Source: Bifidobacterium imperatoris (GTDB taxonomy: Bacteria > Actinomycetota > Actinomycetes > Actinomycetales > Bifidobacteriaceae). Taken from it: 64,000 nucleotides of DNA. Position 1 is the first letter of the stretch; each line of letters opens with the position of its first letter. Below are positions 26,895-34,189 of this stretch, piece after piece. Where the stretch lies: the NCBI RefSeq assembly GCF_002860405.1, contig NZ_NMWV01000005.1:299121-363120 (forward strand), given 5' to 3'. The notes below the pieces were generated by a model that saw nothing but the letters and a program-made list of their open reading frames with translations, was not told the DNA's origin and searched no databases. The position numbers were made by a program, and so were the translations under genes.

Positions 26895-27661
26895 CTCAGG
26901 ACCAGCACAATCCGGCGTCGGATGACGAATTCTCGCCATTGGGGGACACCTACCATCGCGGTCCGGTGATTCTCCGCGGGCAGATGATTCCTTCGGATAA
27001 CACCACCGCCAACCTGTTGAAGCCTGATCAGGATACCGATTGGCTCCACATGGATCCGTGGCGAGTGCTCAGAATCCAGTCGGAATTCGTGGATGGCTTT
27101 GGCGCGCTTGCTGAGCTCGGGCCAGCTGTGGCGATTTTCGGTTCGGCGCGCACACCGCGCACTGAGCCGGCGTATAAGGCTGCCCGACGCATGGGCAGTC
27201 TTATTGCCAAAAAGAACATTGCGGTGATTACTGGCGGCGGTCCGGGCATTATGGAGGCTGCCAATAGGGGAGCGGCGCTTGCCGGTGGCAAATCCGTGGG
27301 TCTTGGCATCGAACTGCCGCATGAGCAGGGTCTGAACCAATGGGTGAACTTGGGCATGAGCTTCCGGTATTTCTTTGTCAGGAAGACCATGTTTGTCAAG
27401 TACAGCTCCGGCGTCATCGTCTGTCCGGGAGGCTTCGGCACCTTGGATGAGATGTTCGAATTATTGACATTGGTGCAGACCCACAAAGTGGCGGACATGC
27501 CGGTCGTATTGTTCGATAAGGCCTACTGGCAAGGGCTGTTCGACTGGTTGGAGGGGCCGGTCAAGGAACACGGCATGATTTCCTCCATCGACCCACATTT
27601 GTTCACGGTCACTGATGATCCGGATGAGGCTGTAGATATTGCGACAAGTGCGATTCACTGA
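26891..27661 (+). CDS. LOG-family protein (TIGR00730, Rossmann fold)
   Basis: The 256-residue protein has the LOG-family signature PGGFGTLDEMFELLTLVQTHK (about residues 176-196), ITGGGPGIMEAANRG (about 115-129) and an initial AIFGSARTP strand. Family members cleave nucleoside monophosphates or release cytokinin-type bases; many bacterial ones are still annotated as lysine decarboxylases, which is now regarded as wrong. It overlaps nhaA by four bases. This is the last gene before the transposon. Confidence 0.87.
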   Translation: MTQDQHNPASDDEFSPLGDTYHRGPVILRGQMIPSDNTTANLLKPDQDTDWLHMDPWRVLRIQSEFVDGFGALAELGPAVAIFGSARTPRTEPAYKAARRMGSLIAKKNIAVITGGGPGIMEAANRGAALAGGKSVGLGIELPHEQGLNQWVNLGMSFRYFFVRKTMFVKYSSGVIVCPGGFGTLDEMFELLTLVQTHKVADMPVVLFDKAYWQGLFDWLEGPVKEHGMISSIDPHLFTVTDDPDEAVDIATSAIH

Positions 27662-27706
27662 TGTGAGTCGCAAGATGATTGCTGATATTCAGTTGTATGT
27701 AAAGTA

Positions 27707-27742
27707 ATGGCCGAGGGATATGTACCGTCCCTCGGCCATTGT
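27707..27742 (+). terminator. Terminator after the LOG-family gene
   Basis: ATGGCCGAGGGA (27707-27718), loop TATGTACCG, TCCCTCGGCCAT (27728-27739), then TGT. Perfect 12-bp stem. Confidence 0.85.
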
Positions 27743-27786
27743 GTATTTGTAGTATCTTGCCGCGCACTGGCGGCGATATGCTGGCT

Positions 27787-27794
27787 TATTTCTT
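27787..27794 (+). repeat. Target-site duplication, left copy (TATTTCTT)
   Basis: The eight bases directly before the left inverted repeat are identical to 32461-32468 after the right one. IS1595-family elements typically make 8-bp A/T-rich duplications. Confidence 0.95.
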
Positions 27795-27821
27795 GGCTCT
27801 GTTAAACCAGCTTTGACATAG
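27795..27821 (+). repeat. Left terminal inverted repeat
   Basis: It begins GGCTCTGTTAAACCAG and ends TTGACATAG, differing from the right end only at its positions 17 and 18 (CT against AA). Confidence 0.93.
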
Positions 27822-27841
27822 AGGCGTTCATGTCCAATACT
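27813..27841 (+). promoter_or_regulatory. Transposase promoter with -35 in the inverted repeat
   Basis: TTGACA (27813-27818) is followed by 17 bases and AATACT (27836-27841), 39 bases before the transposase start. The -35 box is part of the inverted repeat, so bound transposase would be expected to shut off its own gene. Confidence 0.6.
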
Positions 27842-27879
27842 GTAGCTACACTGAGGTTACAATATTGGAGGTGATGACG

Positions 27880-28896
27880 ATGAGGCTCGCCGACGAAGTA
27901 CGCAACCGGCTCAAGGGCATGAATCCCATCGAGCGTGAGAACGCGGTGCGCGAGCTGCGTGAGGTCGTCTACGAGGACGCCTACGAGACCATCACCGACC
28001 ACGACGACGCTCTGGCTTGTCCGCTGTGCGGTTCTATCGGCATCGTGAAGAAGGGCCGCAATCCGAACGGCTCCCAACGATGGCAGTGCCGGGATTGCAA
28101 ACGTACGTTCTCCCAGATGCGGGATACGTTGATCGGCCGGTCGAAGCTGCCGGTCGCCAAGTGGATGATGTATGTGGAGTGCTTCGTGGACTGTCTCGCG
28201 CTGCGTGAGTGCGCCGCTCGTTGTGGGGTGTCGTTGCGCACCGCATGGCTCATGCGCCGCCGTCTGCTGAAATGTCTCGAACGGTATCTGCCGAAGTTCG
28301 CGGCCGGCGCGGGCGTGTCCGTCCAGTTGGACGAGACGTATCTGCGCGAGAGCTTCAAAGGCAACCACAGGAAGGGGAAGTTCGTGTTGCCGCGTCCCGC
28401 CCGCCATCGTGGCGACTCCCTGCACAAGCGCGGACTATCCAGAGAACAGATATGCGTGATGACGGGCGTCGCCGACTCAGGCACGGCGTTCGCCGTGTTG
28501 AGCGGTCGAGGCGTCATCTCCAAGCGGCGCGCCATCGAATCGCTTGCCGGACGTATCGGCCGTGGCGCTCATGTCATGGCGGACGAGGCCGCCGCCTACC
28601 CCGGAGCGATGGAGATGCTGGGTGCCGTGTTCGAGCGGGTGGATGCGAGGTCGCATCGCGTCAACCGGATCAACACGCTCCACTCGAACCTCGCCGGATT
28701 CCTCGCCGGGTTCAGGGGTGTATCCACGAAGCATCTGCAAAGCTATCTGACGTGGTTCCTGTGGCGGCGCTCGTTCCGCGACGACAGGAACGACAGCATC
28801 ATCCGTCAGGTCGACGCGCAGCCATGTCCGGGCGTGACCCGCGACTGGAACGGCGTCACGCCGCCATATATGGAGTATTGGGGTATGGCCGCGTAG
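27880..28896 (+). CDS. IS1595-family transposase
   Basis: The 338-residue protein opens with a zinc-ribbon (CPLCGSIGIVKKG ... WQCRDCKRTFS, about residues 47-80), then a helix-turn-helix region (ECAARCGVSLRTAWLMRRRLL) and the DDE-type catalytic domain. The first Asp is in VQLDETYL, the second in VMADEAAAYP, and the last acidic/Asn-His region is RINTLHSNLAGFLAGFRGVSTKHLQ. This order and spacing are those of the IS1595 (ISXO2-like) group. GGAGGT lies seven bases before ATG 27880; in-frame starts at 27865 (TTG) and 27874 are less well spaced. The gene appears intact. Confidence 0.93.
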   Translation: MRLADEVRNRLKGMNPIERENAVRELREVVYEDAYETITDHDDALACPLCGSIGIVKKGRNPNGSQRWQCRDCKRTFSQMRDTLIGRSKLPVAKWMMYVECFVDCLALRECAARCGVSLRTAWLMRRRLLKCLERYLPKFAAGAGVSVQLDETYLRESFKGNHRKGKFVLPRPARHRGDSLHKRGLSREQICVMTGVADSGTAFAVLSGRGVISKRRAIESLAGRIGRGAHVMADEAAAYPGAMEMLGAVFERVDARSHRVNRINTLHSNLAGFLAGFRGVSTKHLQSYLTWFLWRRSFRDDRNDSIIRQVDAQPCPGVTRDWNGVTPPYMEYWGMAA

Positions 28897-28903
28897 ATTG
28901 CAA

Positions 28904-28925
28904 GTACACTGTACATATCCGATAT
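28904..28925 (+). promoter_or_regulatory. Paired palindromes before the antitoxin gene
   Basis: GTACACTGTAC (28904-28914) and ATATCCGATAT (28915-28925) are two abutting 11-base palindromes, 23 bases before the antitoxin start. RelB-type antitoxins usually repress their own promoter at such sites, so an autoregulatory operator is likely by analogy. Confidence 0.45.
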
Positions 28926-28947
28926 TTGCAAGGAAAGGAGGAGCGGC

Positions 28948-29136
28948 ATGGCGAGCACACCGACCACGACCATGCGCCTCGACCCCGAACTCAAGGATAA
29001 GGCCATGAGGGTGCTGGAACCACTGGGATTGAACATGACCGGAGCCGTCACCATCTTCCTCAAGGCCGTCATCCGCGAGCAGGGGCTGCCCATCGACATG
29101 AACGTCAAGCCGGACAAGACCGACGAGAGCAACTGA
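28948..29136 (+). CDS. RelB/DinJ-type antitoxin without a recognisable toxin
   Basis: The 62-residue protein has the ribbon-helix-helix pattern of RelB/DinJ antitoxins: TTTMRLDPELKDKAMRVLEPLG, then LNMTGAVTIFLKAVIREQGLP, then a polar tail. GGAAAGGAGG gives it a strong ribosome site. In a complete module a RelE/YafQ toxin would follow within a few bases. Here only a 30-codon ORF with a G run follows, and it shows no toxin motifs. The protein may have been kept as a regulator of the restriction genes downstream, or may be a relic. Confidence 0.8.
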   Translation: MASTPTTTMRLDPELKDKAMRVLEPLGLNMTGAVTIFLKAVIREQGLPIDMNVKPDKTDESN

Positions 29137-29155
29137 TAAAAGGAGATTCACCGTT

Positions 29156-29248
29156 ATGCTGATTTGCATCGGGGGGGGGGCAGACGCTAACGGCCTGCTG
29201 ACCCAGATCGACCATGCATCGTTCGCCATGAAGGGAGGCGAACGATGA
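29156..29248 (+). CDS. 30-codon leader ORF containing a G10 run
   Basis: ATG 29156 has GGAG ten bases upstream and opens a short ORF beginning MLICIGGGADANG. Codons 6-8 lie in the homopolymer at 29171-29180. The ORF stops at TGA 29246-29248, overlapping the ATG (29245) of the nuclease-methyltransferase gene. If the run were 9 G the frame would end at TGA 29199-29201 (present numbering); with 11 G, at TAA 29188-29190. The peptide resembles nothing known to me. Its likely role is to couple translation to the next gene in a length-dependent way; a degraded toxin remnant is the main alternative. Confidence 0.6.
   Translation: MLICIGGGADANGLLTQIDHASFAMKGGER
29171..29180 (+). repeat. Homopolymeric G10 tract
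   Basis: Ten consecutive G flanked by C on both sides, the longest single-base run I noticed in the window. Such runs slip readily during replication and are classic switches for phase-variable genes, including restriction-modification loci in other bacteria. Confidence 0.95.
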
Positions 29249-31200
29249 AAAGCACCAATGAAGCTGCTACTGACCAGTGGGTATCTGACAAGCTGCGAGA
29301 TGCGGGCATTGAGCGTCACCCACAGGGAATCACCGGAATCAAGGAGATTGACGAGGCCCTGAAAACAGGATCCAAAAGAGGAACAGGAAAAGTAGGAAAA
29401 CCCGAGTTCGTCGCGGTATCCCATTCCAAGCAATATGGCGATTTCGTCCTCGTTATCGAAGACAAGGTGGACACGGCCAACCAACAATTGACGGATACCA
29501 ACACCGGTCTGCTATCGGATGACGTGAAGGCCATCACCGATTACGCAATGAACGGCGCATGGTGGTACGCACGCCATATCATCGACAATACCAGTTATAA
29601 ACACGCCATCGCCATTGGTGTAAGCGGTGACGAGAAGCACCATATCATCCAGCCGCTGCACTATCAGGACGGCGGCGGACTTGACTATAAGATACTGCCT
29701 GAGATCGAGGAGTTCATCTCCTTCAACGACGACAACATCGACGAGTATTACCAGAGCGCGATACTGGGAGAGCAGACCGACGAGCAGAAAACCACTCAGC
29801 AGATCCTCAAGGACGCCGAAGAACTGCACGAGTACCTGCGAAACTACGGCACTCTTGGCGACAGGGACAAGCCCATCGTGGTTTCCGGCATACTTCTCGC
29901 GTTGCGTGAAAAGGAACACGGTAATTTCGATATCGAAAAACTCAACCACGATCCATTGAAGTCTGACGGCGAAAAAATCTGGGAAGCTATCAGAGATAAC
30001 CTCAAGCGCTCCAATGTTCGTCCGGAAGTCAAACGCGACAAGATCCTCTCCCAGTTCGACATCATCAAGAACTCCGCGAAGCTCAATGAACCCGTAGGCG
30101 AGCTCGGCGGCAACACACCGTTACGGTATTTCACGGAGCAGCTATACCAAAGGCTGTATCAGACCATCACGGCGGCGCAGAGCAGCGAAGACTATCTGGG
30201 ACGATTCTATGGTGAATTTATGAGCTATTCGGGCGGCGATGGGCAGACGCTCGGCATTATCCTCACCCCGAAGCATATTTGCGACCTGTTTTGTGACCTG
30301 CTTGACGTAAAACCCGACGACATCGTGTTCGATCCATGCTGTGGTACCGGCGGGTTTCTTATCGCCGCGATGAAGCATATGCTCGCACAGGCGTCAACAG
30401 ATGCGGAACGGACCGCTATCAGACGAGACCGCCTTCACGGCATTGAAATCCAGGACTACATGTTCACGGTGGCGACTACGAACATGATCGTACGCGGTGA
30501 CGGTAAATCGAATCTCAAATGCGAGGATTTCTTCAACGATAGCAATGACCCCGCCAAATTGCAGACACAGATTGCCCCCACTGTCGGCATGATGAATCCA
30601 CCGTACTCGCAGGGAAAGAAGTCACCCACCCTATGCGAGCTGTCGTTCGTGGAACGATTGCTTGATTCCATGACCGAAGACGCCCGAGTCGCCGTCATCG
30701 TCCCGCAGTCGGCCATGACCGGCAAGACCAAGTACGAAAAGGACTACAAGGCCGGCATTCTCAAGCACCATACATTGGAAGGTGTCATCACCTGCAATAC
30801 CGAAACCTTCTACGGTGTCGGCACCAATCCCGTGATCGCGGTCTTCACGGCGCACCGGCCGAACAGCCCCGAGCATAAGGCCAAGTTCATTGATTTCCGC
30901 GATGACGGATACTTCACGCACGCACACGTGGGACTGGAGGAAGGCAGCACCGCGAAAGACAAGCGCGCGCATCTGCTCAAGGTCTGGCGGGGAAGGGAAC
31001 AGGCACCAAGCGCATTCTGCGTGGAATCCACCGTCACCGCAGAGGACGAATGGCTACACTCGTACTTCTACTTCAACGACGAAATACCATCGGACGCTGA
31101 CTTCGACAAGGCCATCGCGGACTACATCACCTTCCAGCTGGACATGGTGAGCCACGGACGCGGATACTTATTCGATGATGCGGAGAACGAGGATGCTTAG
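29245..31200 (+). CDS. BcgI-like nuclease-adenine methyltransferase fusion (RM subunit)
   Basis: The 651-residue protein joins a PD-(D/E)xK-type nuclease to an N6-adenine methyltransferase. The N-terminal part has Pro-Glu at 53-54, Asp66 and the IEDK segment at 71-74 (E-x-K). A helical linker follows. The methyltransferase has motif I FDPCCGTGGFLIA (about 362-374) and catalytic motif IV NPPY (451-454). This layout and length match the A subunit of BcgI-like type IIB enzymes, which cut on both sides of a bipartite site and need a separate specificity protein, found here immediately after. GGGAGG precedes ATG 29245, and the ATG overlaps the leader ORF stop. All catalytic motifs look intact. Confidence 0.85.
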   Translation: MKSTNEAATDQWVSDKLRDAGIERHPQGITGIKEIDEALKTGSKRGTGKVGKPEFVAVSHSKQYGDFVLVIEDKVDTANQQLTDTNTGLLSDDVKAITDYAMNGAWWYARHIIDNTSYKHAIAIGVSGDEKHHIIQPLHYQDGGGLDYKILPEIEEFISFNDDNIDEYYQSAILGEQTDEQKTTQQILKDAEELHEYLRNYGTLGDRDKPIVVSGILLALREKEHGNFDIEKLNHDPLKSDGEKIWEAIRDNLKRSNVRPEVKRDKILSQFDIIKNSAKLNEPVGELGGNTPLRYFTEQLYQRLYQTITAAQSSEDYLGRFYGEFMSYSGGDGQTLGIILTPKHICDLFCDLLDVKPDDIVFDPCCGTGGFLIAAMKHMLAQASTDAERTAIRRDRLHGIEIQDYMFTVATTNMIVRGDGKSNLKCEDFFNDSNDPAKLQTQIAPTVGMMNPPYSQGKKSPTLCELSFVERLLDSMTEDARVAVIVPQSAMTGKTKYEKDYKAGILKHHTLEGVITCNTETFYGVGTNPVIAVFTAHRPNSPEHKAKFIDFRDDGYFTHAHVGLEEGSTAKDKRAHLLKVWRGREQAPSAFCVESTVTAEDEWLHSYFYFNDEIPSDADFDKAIADYITFQLDMVSHGRGYLFDDAENEDA

Positions 31201-32293
31201 TTTGAACGATAGAGAGTGGAAGACGTTCACCGTCGAGGATATCTTCAAAGTGTCTTCAGGCAAGCGATTGGAGACTCGCAACAAGGTTGACGGTAACAGG
31301 CCGTTTGTCGGGGCGAGTTTCAACGGTAACGGCATTACGGGGTTTGTTGGCAATGATAACGTGTCTCGTGACCGCAACGTTCTCGGTGTGAGTTACAACG
31401 GAGCACCATGCGTCGCTTTTTATCATCCATACGAGTGCCTGTTTACTGACGACGTGAAGCGATTGCATTTGAAGAATTACCCGGATAACGAGAAGGTTCT
31501 TCTCTTCTTCGTTGCTATCTTTGCTCAACAGCGTGAGAAGTACAGCTACGGTTACAAATTCAACGCCGAGCGTATGCTTCGTCAGAAGATTATGCTTCCC
31601 GTCAATGATTCCGGCGATCCTGACTGGCAATTCATGGAGGATTACATGCGGGAGCGTGATGCCATCCAGTTGCGGTGTCTGCAAGCATTCCTGAACAAGC
31701 GGATCGCGGGAATCGAGAGAGTAACCGCTGAGCATGTTGACGTCTCGGAAGCCAAGTGGGACGCATTCGTCGTCGGAGATATCTGCGACGTGGACTCCGG
31801 CCGTGACATATATGCGGCCGAAAGGATAGTCGGGAACATGCCCTATGTGACGGCGGGTACTGTCAATAACGGCATCGGCTATTTTGTCGGCAACGACAAT
31901 GAGACCAAAACCACCGGAGCCATATCCGTCAGCCGTAACGGCGCCAACGTGGGCCGCGCCTTCTACCACCCGTATGAAGCCCTGTACGGTAATGATTGTC
32001 GACGTCTCACAGTCAAAGGGAACGACTCACCATATGTGAGTCTGTTTCTCACGCAATGCATCGCATCCCAACGAAACGCGTTCAGTTACAGTCGCAAGCT
32101 CGGCACGGCAAGATTGAAACAACTCAAGGTCATGCTTCCAGCTTCGGAAACCGGCGAACCGGATTACGAGCTTATGGAAAACTACATGCGTGGTGTGACG
32201 CTAAAACATTACAAAAGGCTCCTGAAATACACTACGGACATAGCCGAGACGCCGCCCAGTGATAATCCACGGCAGCGAATAGCAGACCGTTGA
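31193..32293 (+). CDS. Specificity subunit of the BcgI-like system
   Basis: The 366-residue protein has two similar halves, each with a target-recognition domain and a helical spacer. The first starts at EWKTFTVEDIFKVSSGKR and the second at KWDAFVVGDICDVDSGRD. The repeated signatures are ITGFVGNDN / IGYFVGNDN, FYHPYECLFTDDVKRL / FYHPYEALYGNDCRRL, MLPVNDSGDPDWQFMEDYM / MLPASETGEPDYELMENYM. Two such halves predict a bipartite DNA target. ATG 31193 overlaps the upstream stop by eight bases, so the pair is coupled. GAGAACGAGG lies before the start. Confidence 0.87.
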   Translation: MLSLNDREWKTFTVEDIFKVSSGKRLETRNKVDGNRPFVGASFNGNGITGFVGNDNVSRDRNVLGVSYNGAPCVAFYHPYECLFTDDVKRLHLKNYPDNEKVLLFFVAIFAQQREKYSYGYKFNAERMLRQKIMLPVNDSGDPDWQFMEDYMRERDAIQLRCLQAFLNKRIAGIERVTAEHVDVSEAKWDAFVVGDICDVDSGRDIYAAERIVGNMPYVTAGTVNNGIGYFVGNDNETKTTGAISVSRNGANVGRAFYHPYEALYGNDCRRLTVKGNDSPYVSLFLTQCIASQRNAFSYSRKLGTARLKQLKVMLPASETGEPDYELMENYMRGVTLKHYKRLLKYTTDIAETPPSDNPRQRIADR

Positions 32294-32294
32294 G

Positions 32295-32340
32295 CACGAA
32301 GGCCCGATCGTTGACTCCAGTTGGCGATCGGGCCTTCGTG
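32295..32340 (+). terminator. Terminator of the restriction operon
   Basis: CACGAAGGCCCGATCG (32295-32310) is the perfect 16-bp complement of CGATCGGGCCTTCGTG (32325-32340). It lies inside the transposon and shields the convergent chromosomal gene. Confidence 0.85.
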
Positions 32341-32433
32341 TGCTTGGAATGGAATGCGCACTTTGGTCTAACAGGCCCACAGGATAAGACCCCAACGCCC
32401 TGACCTAACAGACTGAACAATACTTCGATTCTC

Positions 32434-32460
32434 CTATGTCAATTCTGGTTTAACAGAGCC
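32434..32460 (-). repeat. Right terminal inverted repeat
   Basis: Read on the minus strand from 32460 it begins GGCTCTGTTAAACCAG, then AA, then TTGACATAG. It matches the left end at 25 of 27 positions. No gene is seen between the terminator (32340) and this repeat. Confidence 0.93.
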
Positions 32461-33125
32461 TATTTCTTTACCGCGAGCAACAAGCCGGTGCCATCTGGGG
32501 TGAGCGTGGATTCAAAGGTTTCATCCTCTTCCACAGTGGTGAGAAGCTCACGCATCGCGGTTGCTTTGCCGCTGCGATCAGCGGCATCAAGCACGCCACC
32601 CTGTTGGGAGCTCAGCGCAAGCACATCGGTGAACGCGATAATGCCATGAGAACGCAGCAGGCGAGAAGCCTGAGCGAATGTAGCGGCATAATTCGCGGCA
32701 TCACCGGCCACCACAATCAAATCATAGTCATTGGCGTTCAGTCGGGGCAGAAATACGTTTGCTGGGGCGTTCACCGCACGCAAAGAAGTGTCTGTAGTAT
32801 CCTGCAGTTCGGCGAATACCTTGCGAATCATGGCAATACCTTGTGCCGTGGAATCCACAGCGGTCAACTGCCCGCTACCATGCAGTGCCTGAACCAGTTG
32901 AATGGTTTCCACAAGAGAGCCAGTGCCCACGGCAATCACCGACGACGCGCCGGTGATATGAACCAACATGCTTAAGAGCTGAGCCTGCGCAGCTGATCCT
33001 TGCGGCTGGCCGGACTGCTCGGCACTCTCTCGAGCCGCCGCAATCAGAGCGGATTCCTTTTCGCGGGCATGCTCTTCAGTGAACTCCCACGCTTTAGCAA
33101 GGTTCGTATATTGCGCTTTATCCAT
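32460..33125 (-). CDS. O-methyltransferase family protein
   Basis: The 221-residue protein resembles class I SAM-dependent O-methyltransferases of the actinobacterial Rv1220c type. The glycine loop is IAVGTGSLVETIQLVQAL (about residues 64-81), the acidic residue is in LTAVDSTAQGIAMI, and YDLIVVAGDAANYAATFAQASRLL is the later motif. The substrate is unknown. Its TAG stop (32462-32460) uses the last C of the transposon; the uninterrupted sequence would have ended in TAA after the same lysines, so the protein is unchanged. It follows sdhB by 51 bases on the same strand. Confidence 0.82.
   Translation of the reverse strand: MDKAQYTNLAKAWEFTEEHAREKESALIAAARESAEQSGQPQGSAAQAQLLSMLVHITGASSVIAVGTGSLVETIQLVQALHGSGQLTAVDSTAQGIAMIRKVFAELQDTTDTSLRAVNAPANVFLPRLNANDYDLIVVAGDAANYAATFAQASRLLRSHGIIAFTDVLALSSQQGGVLDAADRSGKATAMRELLTTVEEDETFESTLTPDGTGLLLAVKK
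32461..32468 (+). repeat. Target-site duplication, right copy (TATTTCTT)
   Basis: Identical to 27787-27794. It lies within the last codons of the O-methyltransferase gene on the minus strand. Confidence 0.95.
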
Positions 33126-33176
33126 AATCGTCCCTCTATATTCGTGCTCGTACTGTGAGCATTCTTGATGTGAAGT

Positions 33177-34115
33177 TTAGCGTTCGCGGACTTTAGCGAC
33201 GATTTGCCACATTTCTTCACCAACGTCGATGCCTCGCGGACAGTGACGGGAGCATGCACGCACGGACTGGCAAGCGGCCACGCCGTCAGTGGTATCAATG
33301 GCATCCATACGCTCCAAGGCCTTGGTGTCGCGAGAATCATTGATGAATCGCGAAGACCAAATAAGCGCGGCCGGGCCGATGAACGCGTCGCCGCCGGCAA
33401 ACACAGGGCAGGAGCCTTCGCACACGCCACACGCTATGCAGTTGCTCAACATCTCATACTTGGCCAGCTGTTCAGGATGCTGTAGATATTCAAACGCGTT
33501 CACTTTGCCTTCCGCGGTTGTGGCCAGTACGCCATCGGCCTCAAGATACGGAGTCAGTTTGCGAATCTGGTTGAGCATCGGATCAATATCCGCAATGAGA
33601 TCACGCTGAGGAGGGAAGCCTGGCAGGGGAGCCAGCTCAATAACACCAAGCGAATTATCCTCTGCCGTAGATGTTGCTTCGGCATTGCCAGTGGCTTCAT
33701 CATCGCCAATATGACGGAATCCCTCATCATCCACTTGCGGCAATGCGACCGGCTGCTGAGCCCAGTCGCGAATGGAAGCAGTACACAGCAGTGTCGGCGT
33801 GCCATTAATGGAGACGGCGTCAGAGCCGCACATGCCATGTCCACAGGAATAACGGAACGCAAGCGTGGGGTCAACGGTGCGTTTGATCGTCAACAAGCAG
33901 TCAAGCACGGTATCTTCCGGACGTGCAGCAATCGTGTATTCCTGCACCCATTGCTTACCGCGCGGGCGGCGGCGTGCCGCCGAATCGGAGCCGCCGCCGA
34001 ACGGAGAGCTTTTACGGGCGAACGGGCTACCTCCGCGTGCACGTTCCGCGCGCTCAGGGCGCGGCGTAAAACGATGCACTTTCAAGGTAACCGTTGTTTT
34101 GCTCGCCTCAACCAT
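33177..34115 (-). CDS. sdhB: Succinate dehydrogenase/fumarate reductase iron-sulfur subunit
   Basis: The 312-residue protein carries all three clusters: [2Fe-2S] SCGHGMCGSDAVSINGTPTLLC with Asp at the third ligand position, as in E. coli SdhB; [4Fe-4S] CIACGVCEGSCP; and [3Fe-4S] CQSVRACSRHCPRG. Odd points are a basic, Ser/Gly/Arg-rich stretch of about 40 residues inserted after the first strand (about residues 17-54) and an acidic insert near 130-150. No membrane anchor genes (sdhC/sdhD) lie nearby, so electron transfer to quinone is doubtful. The gene follows sdhA by 74 bases. Confidence 0.9.
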   Translation of the reverse strand: MVEASKTTVTLKVHRFTPRPERAERARGGSPFARKSSPFGGGSDSAARRRPRGKQWVQEYTIAARPEDTVLDCLLTIKRTVDPTLAFRYSCGHGMCGSDAVSINGTPTLLCTASIRDWAQQPVALPQVDDEGFRHIGDDEATGNAEATSTAEDNSLGVIELAPLPGFPPQRDLIADIDPMLNQIRKLTPYLEADGVLATTAEGKVNAFEYLQHPEQLAKYEMLSNCIACGVCEGSCPVFAGGDAFIGPAALIWSSRFINDSRDTKALERMDAIDTTDGVAACQSVRACSRHCPRGIDVGEEMWQIVAKVRER

Positions 34116-34189
34116 GCTTTGCCTCCATGAAACAGTGCGTCATTATGTGACTAATCAGCCAACCTATTGTGCCACAAGCCCTAGGCGGT

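Larger units (their letters stand above)
27795..32460 (+). mobile_element. IS1595-family transposon carrying a restriction system
   Basis: This is a complete 4,666-bp element. The left end (27795-27821) and the inverted right end (32434-32460) are 27-bp repeats matching at 25 positions; both read GGCTCTGTTAAACCAG at the tip and share TTGACATAG further in. An exact 8-bp duplication flanks it. Inside, in order and on one strand, are an IS1595-type transposase, a RelB-like antitoxin, a leader ORF with a G10 run, a nuclease-methyltransferase fusion and a specificity subunit, then a 16-bp perfect terminator. No second transposase or internal copy of the ends was seen, so this is one passenger-bearing element rather than a composite of two insertion sequences. 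Ends and duplication are intact, which suggests recent insertion. Confidence 0.93.

Noticed and set aside
29171..29180. The G10 run as a mere sequencing artefact
   Set aside because: It cannot be excluded without reads, but at exactly 10 G the leader is open to an ATGA overlap, which is unlikely if the length were random (about one in three); kept as a finding with that caveat.
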